Positions 41,311 through 50,640 are shown, numbered from the stretch's first letter. The stretch is DNA of 56,954 nt from Natronomonas sp. CBA1123 (GCF_009741925.1 NZ_WPCC01000019.1:1-56954); one strand, 5' to 3'. The notes: generated by a model from the sequence alone, not told the origin. Program-made: numbers and translations.

Positions 41311-44300
41311 ATGCGAGACGACGACGAAGCGTACTTCGAGCGGTTGGAAGACGGCCTCGACGAGGCGATGGAACTCGCCCGGGAGGCCCGACAGCGCGGC
41401 GGCGACCCCACCGAGGACGTGGAGATTCCCATCGCCAAGGACATGGCCGACCGCGTCGAGAACATCCTCGGCATCGACGGCGTCGCCGAACGCGTCCGGG
41501 AGATGGAAGAAAACCCCGACCTCTCCCGGGAGGAGGCCGCCCTCGAACTCGCCGAGGACTTCGCCGAGGGACGGGTCGGCGACTACGACTCGAAGGCAGG
41601 AAAGGTCGAGGGTGCAGTTCGTACGGCGGTCGCGCTGTTGACCGAGGGCGTCGTCGCCGCGCCCATCGAGGGCATCGACCGCGTCGAAATCCTCGACAAC
41701 GACGACGGCACGGAGTTCATCAACGTCTACTACGCCGGCCCGATTCGCTCCGCAGGGGGGACCGCACAGGCGCTGTCGGTGCTGGTGGCCGACTACACCC
41801 GAACGCTTATCGGCATCGAGGAATTCAAACCCCGCGACGAAGAGGTCGAACGCTACGCCGAGGAGTTGGCGCTGTACGACAACGAGACCGGCCTCCAGTA
41901 CAGTCCGAAGGACGCCGAGACGAAGTTCATCGCCCGGAACATGCCCATCATGCTCGACGGGGAGGCGACGGGCGACGAGGAGGTCTCGGGCTTTCGGGAC
42001 TTAGAGCGGGTCGACACCAACAACGCCCGCGGTGGGATGTGTCTCGTCTTGGGTGAGGGTATCGCCCAGAAGGCCCCGAAGATTCAACGCTACACCTCCC
42101 AACTCGACGAGGTCGACTGGCCGTGGCTCCAGGACCTCATCGACGGGACCTACAAGAAAGACAACGGAGAGAGCGGCGACGCCGAGGCGGAGGACGACAC
42201 CGAGGAAGAGGCCACGGGTGAGGCTGAGGGCGCCAAACCCGAGGAAGACGCCGAATTCGAGGGCAACGACGGCCCACCACGTCCCGAGCCCTCGACGAAA
42301 TTCCTCCGGGACCTCATCGCCGGCCGGCCCGTCTTCGGTCACCCCTCCGAAGAGGGTGGCTTCCGACTCCGCTACGGTCGCTCGCGGAACCACGGTTTCG
42401 CGACCGCGGGCGTCCACCCCGCGACGATGCATCTCGTCGACGACTTCCTCGCGACTGGCACCCAAATCAAGACCGAACGCCCGGGGAAAGCCGCCGGCGT
42501 CATCCCCGTCGACAGCATCGAAGGGCCGACGGTCAAACTCGCCAACGGCGACGTTCGCCGCGTCGACGACCCAGCAGAGGCCTTGGAGATACGCAACGGC
42601 GTCGAGGCCATCCTCGATTTGGGCGAGTACCTCGTCAACTACGGCGAGTTCGTCGAGAACAACCACCCGCTGTCGCCGGCCTCCTACACGCCGGAGTGGT
42701 GGAAACACGACCTCGCGGCCGCCGGCGCCGACGTACAGGCTCTGGAGGATTCCCCGCGCGTGGACCTCGAACACCCCGACACCGAACGCGTCCTCGAGTG
42801 GGTCGACGAGTACGACGCTCCCCTTCACCCCGAACACACACCCCTCTGGCACGACCTCGACATCGAGCGGTTCGAGGCGCTGGCCGAGGCAGCCAGCGAC
42901 GGCCACTGGGCCGAAGCCGACGGGATGGCGATGGACGCCGACGACACCGTCGACGGATTCGAGGCCGCCGAACGGACACTCGTCCTCCCCCGAACCGAAC
43001 CCGTCCGGGAGGCACTGGAGGTGCTCATCGTCGAACACACCCAGGGAGAAGAGACGCTGACGGTTCCCGACGCCGTGCCGCTGGTGCGTTCGCTCGGCCT
43101 CACCGACGACCTCGAACGGACGTGGGAGTCCGGCGAGCTGTCGTCAGCCGCTCGGAACTACGACGGGGGCGAAAACGCGGTGAAGGCGGTCAACGAGGTC
43201 GCACCCTTCGAGGTACAGGAGCGAGCGCCGACCCGCATCGGTTGTCGAATGGGTCGCCCCGAGAAATCCGAGAAGCGTGACCTCTCGCCGGCGGTTCACA
43301 CCCTGTTTCCCATCGGCGAGGCCGGCGGTTCCCAGCGAGACATCGCCGCCGCCGGCAAACACGCCGAAACCATGCAGGACACGCCGGGCATGGTCGAGGT
43401 GCAGGTCGGACGGCGGAACTGCCCCGATTGTGGCACCGAGACCCACCGGGCACGCTGTCCCGACTGCAACGCGGTTACCGAGCCCCACTACGTCTGTTAC
43501 GACTGCGACATCGACGTCGAACCCGACGAGGCCGGCCGGGCCATCTGTCCGCGCTGTGAGCGAGAGGCCGACGCCGTCCAGACGAAGACCATCGACGTCA
43601 ACGACGAGTACCGCACGGCGCTGTCGAACGTCAAAGAACGGGAGAACGCCTTCGACGTGCTGAAAGGCGTCAAGGGACTCACCTCCGAGCACAAGGTTCC
43701 CGAACCCATCGAGAAAGGCGTCCTCAGGGCGAAAAACGGCGTCTCATCGTTCAAGGACGGCACCGTCCGCTACGACATGACCGACCTCCCCGTCACGTCG
43801 GTCCGGGCGTCGGAACTCGACGTGACCGTCGGCCAACTGCAGGCGCTCGGCTACGAGGAGGACATCCACGGCCAACCGCTCACCCACGAGGACCAACTGG
43901 TCGAGTTGCGGGTCCAGGACGTGGTCCTCTCCGACGGCGCCGCCGAACACATGATTCGGACCGCCGACTTCGTCGACGACCTGCTGGAGCAGTACTACGG
44001 CCTCGACCGCTTCTACGAACTCGAGGACCGCGACGACCTCGTCGGCGAGTTAGTGTTCGGGATGGCACCCCACACCTCCGCCGCAGTTGTCGGAAGAGTG
44101 ATTGGTTTCACCTCGGCAGCGGTCGGATACGCGCATCCGTACTTTCACGCCGCGAAGCGTCGGAACTGTGACGGGGACGAAGATTGCGTGATGCTCCTCA
44201 TGGACGGACTTCTCAACTTCTCGAAGTCTTTTCTCCCGAATCAGCGCGGGGGTCGGATGGACGCGCCGCTGGTTATGTCTTCCCGCATCGACCCCGCCGA

Positions 44301-44919
44301 AATCGACGACGAAGCCCACAACATGGACATCGCTTCCTCGTACCCGCGAGAGTTCTACGAGGCGACCCGCGAGATGGCCGACCCCGGCGAGGTCGAGGAC
44401 CTCGTCCAAATCGGCGAGGATACCCTCGGAACCGAAGAGCAGTACCGCGGGTTCGAACACACCCACGACACGACCGACATCGCACTCGGCCCGGACCTCT
44501 CGGCGTACAAGACGCTGGGCGACATGATGGAGAAGATGAACGCCCAACTGGAACTGTCGCGAAAGCTCCGGTCAGTCGACGAGACCGACGTGGCCGAGCG
44601 GGTCATCGAGTACCACTTCCTGCCGGATATCATCGGGAACCTGCGGGCGTTCTCTCGGCAGGAGACGCGGTGTCTCGACTGTGGGGAGAAGTTCCGTCGG
44701 ATGCCGCTGACCGGCGACTGCCGGGAGTGTGGCGGCCGGGTGAACCTCACCGTCCACCAGGGGTCGGTGAACAAGTACATCGACACCGCGACTCAGGTCG
44801 CCGAGGAGTACGGCTGTCGGGAGTACACGAAACAGCGGTTGCGGATTCTCGACCGCTCGCTGGAGTCAATCTTCGAAGACGACACCAACAAACAGAGCGG
44901 CATCGCGGATTTCATGTGA
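41311..44919 (+). CDS. polC: DNA polymerase D large subunit DP2 (no intein)
   Basis: A 1202-residue catalytic subunit of archaeal replicative PolD. Visible features are YYAGPIRSAGGTAQALSVLV near residue 142, an acidic insertion at about 285-330, a zinc-binding module (CPDCGTETHRARCPDC, about 705), the active-site segment NCDGDED (N952 onward), FSKSFLPNQRGGRMDAPLVM, a second zinc site (CLDCGEKFRR, C1121, with CRECGG), and the C-terminal PCNA-binding motif QSGIADFM. No intein is inserted at the classical site before C953. The 66 codons around that site have atypical codon usage (see findings). It follows the PPC gene directly. Confidence 0.97.
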   Translation: MRDDDEAYFERLEDGLDEAMELAREARQRGGDPTEDVEIPIAKDMADRVENILGIDGVAERVREMEENPDLSREEAALELAEDFAEGRVGDYDSKAGKVEGAVRTAVALLTEGVVAAPIEGIDRVEILDNDDGTEFINVYYAGPIRSAGGTAQALSVLVADYTRTLIGIEEFKPRDEEVERYAEELALYDNETGLQYSPKDAETKFIARNMPIMLDGEATGDEEVSGFRDLERVDTNNARGGMCLVLGEGIAQKAPKIQRYTSQLDEVDWPWLQDLIDGTYKKDNGESGDAEAEDDTEEEATGEAEGAKPEEDAEFEGNDGPPRPEPSTKFLRDLIAGRPVFGHPSEEGGFRLRYGRSRNHGFATAGVHPATMHLVDDFLATGTQIKTERPGKAAGVIPVDSIEGPTVKLANGDVRRVDDPAEALEIRNGVEAILDLGEYLVNYGEFVENNHPLSPASYTPEWWKHDLAAAGADVQALEDSPRVDLEHPDTERVLEWVDEYDAPLHPEHTPLWHDLDIERFEALAEAASDGHWAEADGMAMDADDTVDGFEAAERTLVLPRTEPVREALEVLIVEHTQGEETLTVPDAVPLVRSLGLTDDLERTWESGELSSAARNYDGGENAVKAVNEVAPFEVQERAPTRIGCRMGRPEKSEKRDLSPAVHTLFPIGEAGGSQRDIAAAGKHAETMQDTPGMVEVQVGRRNCPDCGTETHRARCPDCNAVTEPHYVCYDCDIDVEPDEAGRAICPRCEREADAVQTKTIDVNDEYRTALSNVKERENAFDVLKGVKGLTSEHKVPEPIEKGVLRAKNGVSSFKDGTVRYDMTDLPVTSVRASELDVTVGQLQALGYEEDIHGQPLTHEDQLVELRVQDVVLSDGAAEHMIRTADFVDDLLEQYYGLDRFYELEDRDDLVGELVFGMAPHTSAAVVGRVIGFTSAAVGYAHPYFHAAKRRNCDGDEDCVMLLMDGLLNFSKSFLPNQRGGRMDAPLVMSSRIDPAEIDDEAHNMDIASSYPREFYEATREMADPGEVEDLVQIGEDTLGTEEQYRGFEHTHDTTDIALGPDLSAYKTLGDMMEKMNAQLELSRKLRSVDETDVAERVIEYHFLPDIIGNLRAFSRQETRCLDCGEKFRRMPLTGDCRECGGRVNLTVHQGSVNKYIDTATQVAEEYGCREYTKQRLRILDRSLESIFEDDTNKQSGIADFM

Positions 44920-44958
44920 CGCGACCTTTTTGCCCCATGCCGGCACAGTAGGGGGTAG

Positions 44959-46941
44959 ATGGAACGCGAGGAGTTGGAGACGATTCCGGGCGTCGGCGCG
45001 AAAACCGCCGAGCGCCTGGCCGAGCTCGAGGACCCCGAGGCCGCGCTCGCGGCGGGCGACGTGGCGACGCTGGCGAGGGCACCCGGCATCAGCGACGGGC
45101 GGGCGGCCCGCATCGCTCGCGCCGCGATTCGGGACCGACACGGCGACGACGGCGACTTCCTCGCGACCGCCCGTGCACGAGAAATCTACGAAGACGCGCT
45201 CGGATTGCTCCAGGAGCGTGCGGTCACCCACTACGCCGAGAAGCGATTGGAGACGCTGTATCCGAGCGCCTCGGAGTCGCGAATCGAGGAAGTTCGGGCG
45301 TTCGCCAGCGAGGCCGTCGAACGCGAACCGACGCCGGAGGTCCGCGAGGCGTTGGAGGGGGTCGAACCGCTCGAAGCACCGCGAGACGTTCGAGTACGGG
45401 ACCGGTGTCTGGCGACGAACGACGCCGAAACCTACTCGGAAGCGCGGGAGGCCGTCCCCGAGATGAGCGTCGAGTTGGTCGAAGACGCCCGCGGCATCGC
45501 CGATCTGGCGCGGGGGTACTCGACGGTCGTCGTTCTCGATGCCGGGTTCACCGGCGTCGAGGTCGACGGCGACGTTCGAGTCGAACCGAACGCACTGGAG
45601 GACCCGGTGAGCATCGTCCCCGAGCGGACGCTAGCCTTTTTCGCCCGCAATCGCGACCGACTCCGAGCCGCCGCGGCCGTCCATCGAGTTGCGGGCATCG
45701 ACGCACCCTGTGACATCGAGACGCTGGACGAGGCGCTATCGCGGCTCAACGAGGACGGAACCGTCGCCGGCGACGACGACCTCGAAGCCCTCGAAGACGC
45801 GGTTTCGGACCTCGATGCCGCCGTTTCGATGGCCGAGGGCGTCGCCAACGACCACCTCCGGGAGGCCATCGAAGAACGCGACGTGACAATCGAGGGGACC
45901 GACCTGCTGTCGTTGGTCGAGCGCGGCGCGGGCGTCGACTCGCTTCTCGAACGGGAGTTAGCCGACGAGTTCGCAGCAGCGGTCGAGGCGGCGCGGGACC
46001 GCTTCGTCGACACGCTGGGGGTCGAGGACTACGAATCGCTGGCGCGGCAGGCCTTCGGCGAGGAGCCGACGTTTCCCGTCGAACACGACGAACGCGTCGT
46101 CGAGCGGTTGCGCGAGGAGTTGACCGCCGAGCGCGACCGACGGGCCGCGCGGTTGAAGCGGGACCTCGCCGACGACCTCGGCGAGATGCGCGACCCCGCC
46201 GAGGAACTCGTCGACGCGGCGCTGGAACTCGATGTCGAGCTCGCAATCGCCAGGTTCGACGAGGACTTCGACTGCGTGTTTCCGACGTTCGAAGGGCGGG
46301 GGTTCGAAATCGAAGGCGGTCGGTCACCGCTGCTCGACGTTGACTTCGAGGCGGTCGAACCGGTCGATTACGGCGTCGAGGGCGTCGCGTTGCTCTCGGG
46401 CGTCAACAGCGGCGGGAAGACATCGACGCTGGATTTGGTCGGGCTGGTCGTCGTCTTGGGACAGATGGGGCTGCCAGTGCCCGCCGAGAGCGTCCGACTG
46501 GAGCGCTTCGAGGCGCTGCACTATCAGGCGAAGACACAGGGAACGCTGGATGCGGGCGCCTTCGAGTCGACCCTCCGGGAGTTCGGCTCACTGGTCGCTG
46601 GCGAGCGGACCCGTCTCGTGTTGGTCGACGAGTTGGAGTCGATAACCGAACCCGGCGCGAGTGCCGTCATCATCGCGGGTATTCTGGAAGCGTTAACCGA
46701 GAGCGATTCCACCGCGGTGTTCGTCTCGCATCTCGCGGGCGAGATACGGGAGGCCGCCGCTGTCGACGTAACCGTCGACGGAATCGAGGCCCTCGGCCTC
46801 GAAGACGGCGAACTGCAGGTGAACCGTTCGCCGGTCAAAGACCACCTCGCCCGGTCGACGCCGGAGCTCATCGTCGAGAAGTTGGCCGAAGAGGGCACCG
46901 ACGACGTGTTCTACAGCGATTTGCTTGAGAAGTTTGACTGA
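44959..46941 (+). CDS. MutS-family ATPase with N-terminal helix-hairpin-helix (MutS2/MutS5-like)
   Basis: A 660-residue protein. N-terminal helix-hairpin-helix units (LETIPGVGAKTAERLAELED, LARAPGISDGRAARIARAAI) are followed by a charged helical clamp-like region and a C-terminal MutS ATPase: GVNSGGKTSTLDLVGLVVVL (Walker A), TLREFGSLV, RLVLVDELESITEPG (Walker B) and VFVSHLAGEIREAA. It lacks the mismatch-recognition domain of MutS1, so it is closer to MutS2/MutS5; Haloarchaea carry several such paralogues. A recombination or DNA-structure role is inferred. It lies between DP2 and an Orc gene. Confidence 0.88.
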   Translation: MEREELETIPGVGAKTAERLAELEDPEAALAAGDVATLARAPGISDGRAARIARAAIRDRHGDDGDFLATARAREIYEDALGLLQERAVTHYAEKRLETLYPSASESRIEEVRAFASEAVEREPTPEVREALEGVEPLEAPRDVRVRDRCLATNDAETYSEAREAVPEMSVELVEDARGIADLARGYSTVVVLDAGFTGVEVDGDVRVEPNALEDPVSIVPERTLAFFARNRDRLRAAAAVHRVAGIDAPCDIETLDEALSRLNEDGTVAGDDDLEALEDAVSDLDAAVSMAEGVANDHLREAIEERDVTIEGTDLLSLVERGAGVDSLLERELADEFAAAVEAARDRFVDTLGVEDYESLARQAFGEEPTFPVEHDERVVERLREELTAERDRRAARLKRDLADDLGEMRDPAEELVDAALELDVELAIARFDEDFDCVFPTFEGRGFEIEGGRSPLLDVDFEAVEPVDYGVEGVALLSGVNSGGKTSTLDLVGLVVVLGQMGLPVPAESVRLERFEALHYQAKTQGTLDAGAFESTLREFGSLVAGERTRLVLVDELESITEPGASAVIIAGILEALTESDSTAVFVSHLAGEIREAAAVDVTVDGIEALGLEDGELQVNRSPVKDHLARSTPELIVEKLAEEGTDDVFYSDLLEKFD

Positions 46942-47018
46942 GACGGACCCGAAGTCCCGGCCGAGGCCTCCCCGCTCCCCCGAAGGCTTAACATCCGCCC
47001 CAGCGTGGTGAAAGTGAA

Positions 47019-48143
47019 ATGGCGGACGACGACATGCTGTCGTGGGACGAGTCGGTGTTCCGCGACGAGCACGTCCTCGAACTGGATTACCTCCCGGAGG
47101 CGTTCTTACACCGCGACGAGCAGATGGAGACGCTGAAGTACGCCCTCCGGCCGGCCGTTCGCGGCTCCCGACCGCTGAACGTGATGGCTCGGGGGCCCCC
47201 CGGGACCGGCAAGACGACGGCCGTCCAGAAACTGTTCGACGAACTCACGAGCGTCAGCGACATCGAAGTCGTCCGTGTGAACTGTCAGGTCGACTCGACG
47301 CGATACGCCGTGTTCTCGCGGCTGTTCGAGGGACTGTTCGACTACGAACCGCCGACCTCTGGCATCTCGTTCAAGAAACTGTTCGGACAGATTACCGACC
47401 ACCTCGTCGAGGAAGACGAGGTCCTCGTCGTCGCGTTAGACGACGTGAACTACCTCTTCTACGAGGACGAAGCGTCCGATACCCTGTACTCGCTGCTGCG
47501 AGCCCACGAAGCCCACTCCGGGGCGAAAATCGGCGTCATCGTCGTCTCATCGGACCTCGATTTGGACGTCATCGAGGAACTCGACGGCCGGGTTCAATCC
47601 GTGTTCCGGCCGGAGGAGGTGTACTTCTCGGCGTACGGCGAGCGCGAAATCGTCGACATCCTCCGGGAGCGCGTCGAACGCGGCTTCCGGGAGGGCGTCG
47701 TGGGGACGCGAGTCTTGGACCGAGTCGCTGAACACACCGCCGACAGCGGCGGCGACCTCCGGGTCGGTATCGACCTGCTCCGACGGGCGGGACTGAACGC
47801 GGAGATGCGCGGGTCGACCGAGGTGAGCGTCGAGGACGTCGACGACGCCTACGAGAAGGCCAAGTACGTCCATCTTTCCCGGCATCTTCGCGGGCTCTCG
47901 GAATCCGAAGCCGCCCTCGTCAGGGTGCTCGCGGAACACGACGGCGAACGCGCCGGGGACGTCTACGAGGCCTTCAGCGAGACGACCGACCTCGGCTACA
48001 CTCGCTACTCCGAAATCATCAACAAACTCGACCAGCTCGGCCTCATCGACGCGGAGTACACCGACGTCGAGGGACGGGGACGTTCGCGGGCGCTGTCGCT
48101 GTCGTACGATTCCGACGCGATTCTCGACCGACTGGAAGAGTGA
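47019..48143 (+). CDS. Orc1/Cdc6 family replication initiation protein
   Basis: A 374-residue AAA+ initiator. Walker A ARGPPGTGKTTAVQKLF, Walker B-like VLVVALDDVNYLFYED, sensor region GVIVVSSDLDLDVIEELDGR, a lid domain and a C-terminal winged helix (YTRYSEIINKLDQLGLIDAE). The Walker B reads DD where most Orc proteins have DE. Distinct from the larger Orc1 at 51141. Convergent with oapC and about 2.3 kb from the origin; its own target may be elsewhere. No ORB repeat was noticed directly upstream. Confidence 0.95.
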   Translation: MADDDMLSWDESVFRDEHVLELDYLPEAFLHRDEQMETLKYALRPAVRGSRPLNVMARGPPGTGKTTAVQKLFDELTSVSDIEVVRVNCQVDSTRYAVFSRLFEGLFDYEPPTSGISFKKLFGQITDHLVEEDEVLVVALDDVNYLFYEDEASDTLYSLLRAHEAHSGAKIGVIVVSSDLDLDVIEELDGRVQSVFRPEEVYFSAYGEREIVDILRERVERGFREGVVGTRVLDRVAEHTADSGGDLRVGIDLLRRAGLNAEMRGSTEVSVEDVDDAYEKAKYVHLSRHLRGLSESEAALVRVLAEHDGERAGDVYEAFSETTDLGYTRYSEIINKLDQLGLIDAEYTDVEGRGRSRALSLSYDSDAILDRLEE

Positions 48144-48176
48144 GAAGCGGGACTGCGTTCGGGAAGGCGTTCCGGG

Positions 48177-48932
48177 TCAGCGGTCGCCCGGTTCGTCGCC
48201 CATCCACTGCTCCGGCACCTGAATGACGTAGCGGCCGTTCTCCTGGAGGGCGATGATGTACTCCTCGCGGTCGTACAGCTCCATGAGGTTGAGTTCGTAC
48301 TGGCCGGGTTCGACGATTTTGATGGACTCGAACTGGTCGTTCAGTTGCTCGCGGAGTTCGGTGAGGTCGGGGTCCTCGTCGGACGGTTCGCTGACGACTC
48401 GACCCCCGGATTCGGGTTCGACGTCCGCCAATCCGCCGACATCACCGTCGTCGGAGTCGCCCGCTCGCTCGGATTCGGGGAGTTCGTTCGAGGACACCAC
48501 GTCGCTCCGGGCGCTCGCCTGTGCGTGGTCCTCGTCGTCGGCCTCCCGCTGTTTCCGGCGGGCGTCGGCGTCGATGATTTCGCCGTCGGACTCCGCCGTC
48601 GACGGATTCTCCGTCTCCGAACTCGAAGCCCCGGTTTCGCTCGGCCACTCCGCGTTCGGGTCGGGCGAGTCCTTCGGAGCGTCGGGCCTCGTGGAGACGA
48701 AATCACGGACTTTCGTCGTCGCACGACCGACCGTTTCCGCAACCGAAGAGTCCGGCGTCTCCGGTGACTCCGGCGGCTCTTCGGTCGAGGGAGTCTCTTC
48801 GGGATTCTCCGGAACCGGCTCACCTTCCGGATGGAACTGGAACTTGTTGCCACCACACTCCGGACAGCCGGACAGCATCTCCTTGGAGCCGTCGGCGAAC
48901 GTGTGGCCGCATCCGGTACACTGGTGTGGCAT
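48177..48932 (-). CDS. oapC: Origin-associated protein OapC (zinc ribbon, OapC/ArvC family)
   Basis: A 251-residue protein. The N-terminal zinc ribbon MPHQCTGCGHTFADG...GCPECGGNKFQF has four cysteines. A long disordered acidic/Ser/Pro/Glu-rich middle follows, then a conserved C-terminal domain (LREQLNDQFESIKIVEPGQY, LMELYDREEYIIALQENGRY). This fits the OapC/ArvC family encoded beside oriC1 in haloarchaea. It is third of the co-directional oapA-oapB-oapC set leading away from the origin. Confidence 0.9.
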   Translation of the reverse strand: MPHQCTGCGHTFADGSKEMLSGCPECGGNKFQFHPEGEPVPENPEETPSTEEPPESPETPDSSVAETVGRATTKVRDFVSTRPDAPKDSPDPNAEWPSETGASSSETENPSTAESDGEIIDADARRKQREADDEDHAQASARSDVVSSNELPESERAGDSDDGDVGGLADVEPESGGRVVSEPSDEDPDLTELREQLNDQFESIKIVEPGQYELNLMELYDREEYIIALQENGRYVIQVPEQWMGDEPGDR

Positions 48933-48950
48933 AGGGTGATGGTTCGCGCG

Positions 48951-49352
48951 TTACGTGCGCGTGATGAGGGTACTGATGAGGGTCTCGTCTTTGTGCAGTG
49001 TCTCGATGCGGTTCGCCGGACCGATGACGGTCAGTTTGTTCGGCTCGTCTTTCCCCATGAGTCGGCCGAGGAACCCGCTGTCGCCGCTGTCGCCACCCGG
49101 ATACGTTTCGATTTCGATGCCGGTGAAGCCGTCGGGGTTGATTTCCGACATCGTCACCTCGATGAGTTTCGACTCCTCTTCGGGTTCCAGTCCTTCCTCG
49201 AGGATGACGATGTTGCCATCGTGGACGCCGTCGAGGATGAGGCGAATTTTCTCCATGGTCCGCATGTCCTGCATCCGCTCGGCGCTTATCATGTCGATTT
49301 GGATGCCGTCGCCCAGTCCCTCGCCGTCGTCGTCGGTGGTTATTTCGGGCAT
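48951..49352 (-). CDS. oapB: Origin-associated protein OapB (OapB/ArvB family, DUF2073)
   Basis: A 133-residue protein MPEITTDDDGEGLGDGIQID..., with conserved AERMQDMRTMEKIRLILDGV, GNIVILEEGLEPEEESKLIE and RIETLHKDETLISTLITR. This matches the DUF2073/OapB family. It lies 4 bases after oapA and 18 bases before oapC, so the three form an operon. The molecular role is unknown; genomic linkage to oriC1 is the main clue. Confidence 0.92.
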   Translation of the reverse strand: MPEITTDDDGEGLGDGIQIDMISAERMQDMRTMEKIRLILDGVHDGNIVILEEGLEPEEESKLIEVTMSEINPDGFTGIEIETYPGGDSGDSGFLGRLMGKDEPNKLTVIGPANRIETLHKDETLISTLITRT

Positions 49353-49356
49353 GGTG

Positions 49357-49998
49357 TCACCCGAAGTACTCCGCTATTTTGTCGTACACTTCGTCCATGT
49401 TGTCTCCCTCCAGCGCCGACAGCGGAACCGTCTCGTGTTGGGGGAACGCGTTGCTGATTCGCTGAACGCTTGCCTCTTCGAGGTCGATTTTGTTCGCGAA
49501 AATCAACACCGGCAGGTCCTGGCTCTCGATGATGCCGATGAGCATCGTGTTCACCTGCGTGAACGGGTCCTCGGTCGCGTCGAGGACGTAGATGACGCCG
49601 TCGACGTCCTCCCGAAGCCAGTGCATGGCCTCGGCGACCCCTTCGGTCGCCTCGCGGGAGCGGCGGACGGCGTCGTCCTTCTCGATGTCGTGTTCGAGGA
49701 ACTCCTTGTAGTCGACTTTCGTCGTGACGCCGGGGGTGTCCACCACGTCGATGGTGACGGACTTGCCGTTTCGCTTGATTTCCACGTTCTCCTTGCGACG
49801 TGCGCGTCGCGTTTCGTGGGGAACGTGGCTCTCGGGACCGATGGCGTCGCCGGTCCAGTCGCGAGCGATACGATTGGCGAGCGTCGTCTTGCCCGCGTTC
49901 GGAGGGCCGTAAATGCCGATTCGCTTCGGCTCGCTGCCCGCAAACAGGCTCGACGTCGCCCGGGAAATACTCGATTTGAGTTCGGTTAGCAGTCCCAT
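49357..49998 (-). CDS. oapA: Era-like GTPase OapA
   Basis: A 213-residue small GTPase, MGLLTELKSSISRATSSLFA..., with G1 GIYGPPNAGKTTLANRI, G3 DVVDTPGV, G4 FANKIDLE and a G5-like PLSALEGDN. The switch region carries a basic cluster (ETRRARRKENVEIKRNGK). This is the Era-like member of the origin-associated oapABC operon. The frame is open 17 codons further upstream, but the ATG at 49998 gives the family N-terminus. It is divergent from orc1 across the origin, the arrangement usual for haloarchaeal oriC1. Confidence 0.92.
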   Translation of the reverse strand: MGLLTELKSSISRATSSLFAGSEPKRIGIYGPPNAGKTTLANRIARDWTGDAIGPESHVPHETRRARRKENVEIKRNGKSVTIDVVDTPGVTTKVDYKEFLEHDIEKDDAVRRSREATEGVAEAMHWLREDVDGVIYVLDATEDPFTQVNTMLIGIIESQDLPVLIFANKIDLEEASVQRISNAFPQHETVPLSALEGDNMDEVYDKIAEYFG

Positions 49999-50174
49999 CT
50001 CATCCTCCCGCGGCCCCGATTTCGACTCGAAATCGGAGTCGCTCTGCACGTACTACCATACCGCATTCACTTAACTGTGTGTCAGACACACGTAACGGAA
50101 CGGACAGAACCTTCGGCGTTTCGAGCGACGTAAGCCCCGAATCCCGACGTATCGGGGGACTCACTCGAAGGGCG

Positions 50175-50203
50175 TCGCCGTATTCATCGCCGTATTCATC
50201 GCC
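50175..50203. repeat. Tandem 12-bp repeat
   Basis: The unit GCCGTATTCATC occurs twice in a row followed by a partial third copy, in the spacer between oapA and the origin proper. It is not part of any convincing coding sequence. Confidence 0.6.
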
Positions 50204-50327
50204 GGATATGTACCGCACGAGTTCCGAGACTATGCACCACACGTACTCCGAGACGGTCGACGCGGGAAACTCCGACAGCACTCGGTCGGCGACCTCTCGG
50301 TCAGTGGCTGCTCAACCAGTGACTGCT

Positions 50328-50358
50328 GGTCAGTGGGTTGGGTCAGTGGGTTGGGTCA
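50328..50358. repeat. Tandem 13-bp repeat near the origin
   Basis: The unit GGTCAGTGGGTTG occurs twice head to tail (50328-50340, 50341-50353) and is followed by GGTCAC; related CAGTGGCTG and CAGTGACTG copies lie just upstream (about 50302-50326). It resembles a degenerate iteron block next to the first ORB element. Confidence 0.6.
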
Positions 50359-50413
50359 CTGACGGTTTACCTGTGGATTCTCGGTCGACTTCAAGCAGAG
50401 TCGATGGGCGAGA

Positions 50414-50442
50414 CACCCCCACCCCTTTGTTTCAACTGGAAC
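50414..50442 (+). other. Origin recognition box (ORB), left copy
   Basis: C-rich string CACCCCCACCCC directly followed by TTTGTTTCAACTGGAAC. It matches the haloarchaeal ORB design of a G/C string plus an inverted-repeat core, and is the inverted partner of the copy at 50683-50711. Confidence 0.8.
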
Positions 50443-50479
50443 GGTGAGAAGGGGCAGGGGTGTGTCGAGAAGAGGTGAG

Positions 50480-50640
50480 GAGTTGTTAGTGTATCTAGAT
50501 ATGGTGGACGAACTAGACTAGAATTTCGGTTGCTAGCTCCAGATTCCTAGCAACACAACAAGGAAAACAACTAGACTAATTCCTTTCTTCTCTAGTACGG
50601 CTTTGGTTTAAGTCTACTATATATAAATCTTACCTAGTTA
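50480..50640. other. AT-rich DNA unwinding element of the origin
   Basis: The AT content rises sharply here against a GC-rich background, with TCTACTATATATAAATCTTA at about 50611-50630 and several CTAG tetramers (for example CTAGACTAG near 50511). CTAG is normally rare in haloarchaeal DNA. Flanked by inverted ORBs, this is the expected melting site. Confidence 0.8.

Noticed and set aside
41311-44919. Intein inside the PolD large subunit
   Set aside because: The protein is 1202 residues and continuous through NCDGDED with no splicing-domain motifs; only the codon-usage footprint is reported.
50079-50447. Plus-strand open frame of 122 codons in the origin region
   Set aside because: It runs through tandem repeats and into the left ORB, has no start context and a low-complexity product; the DNA features explain the region better.
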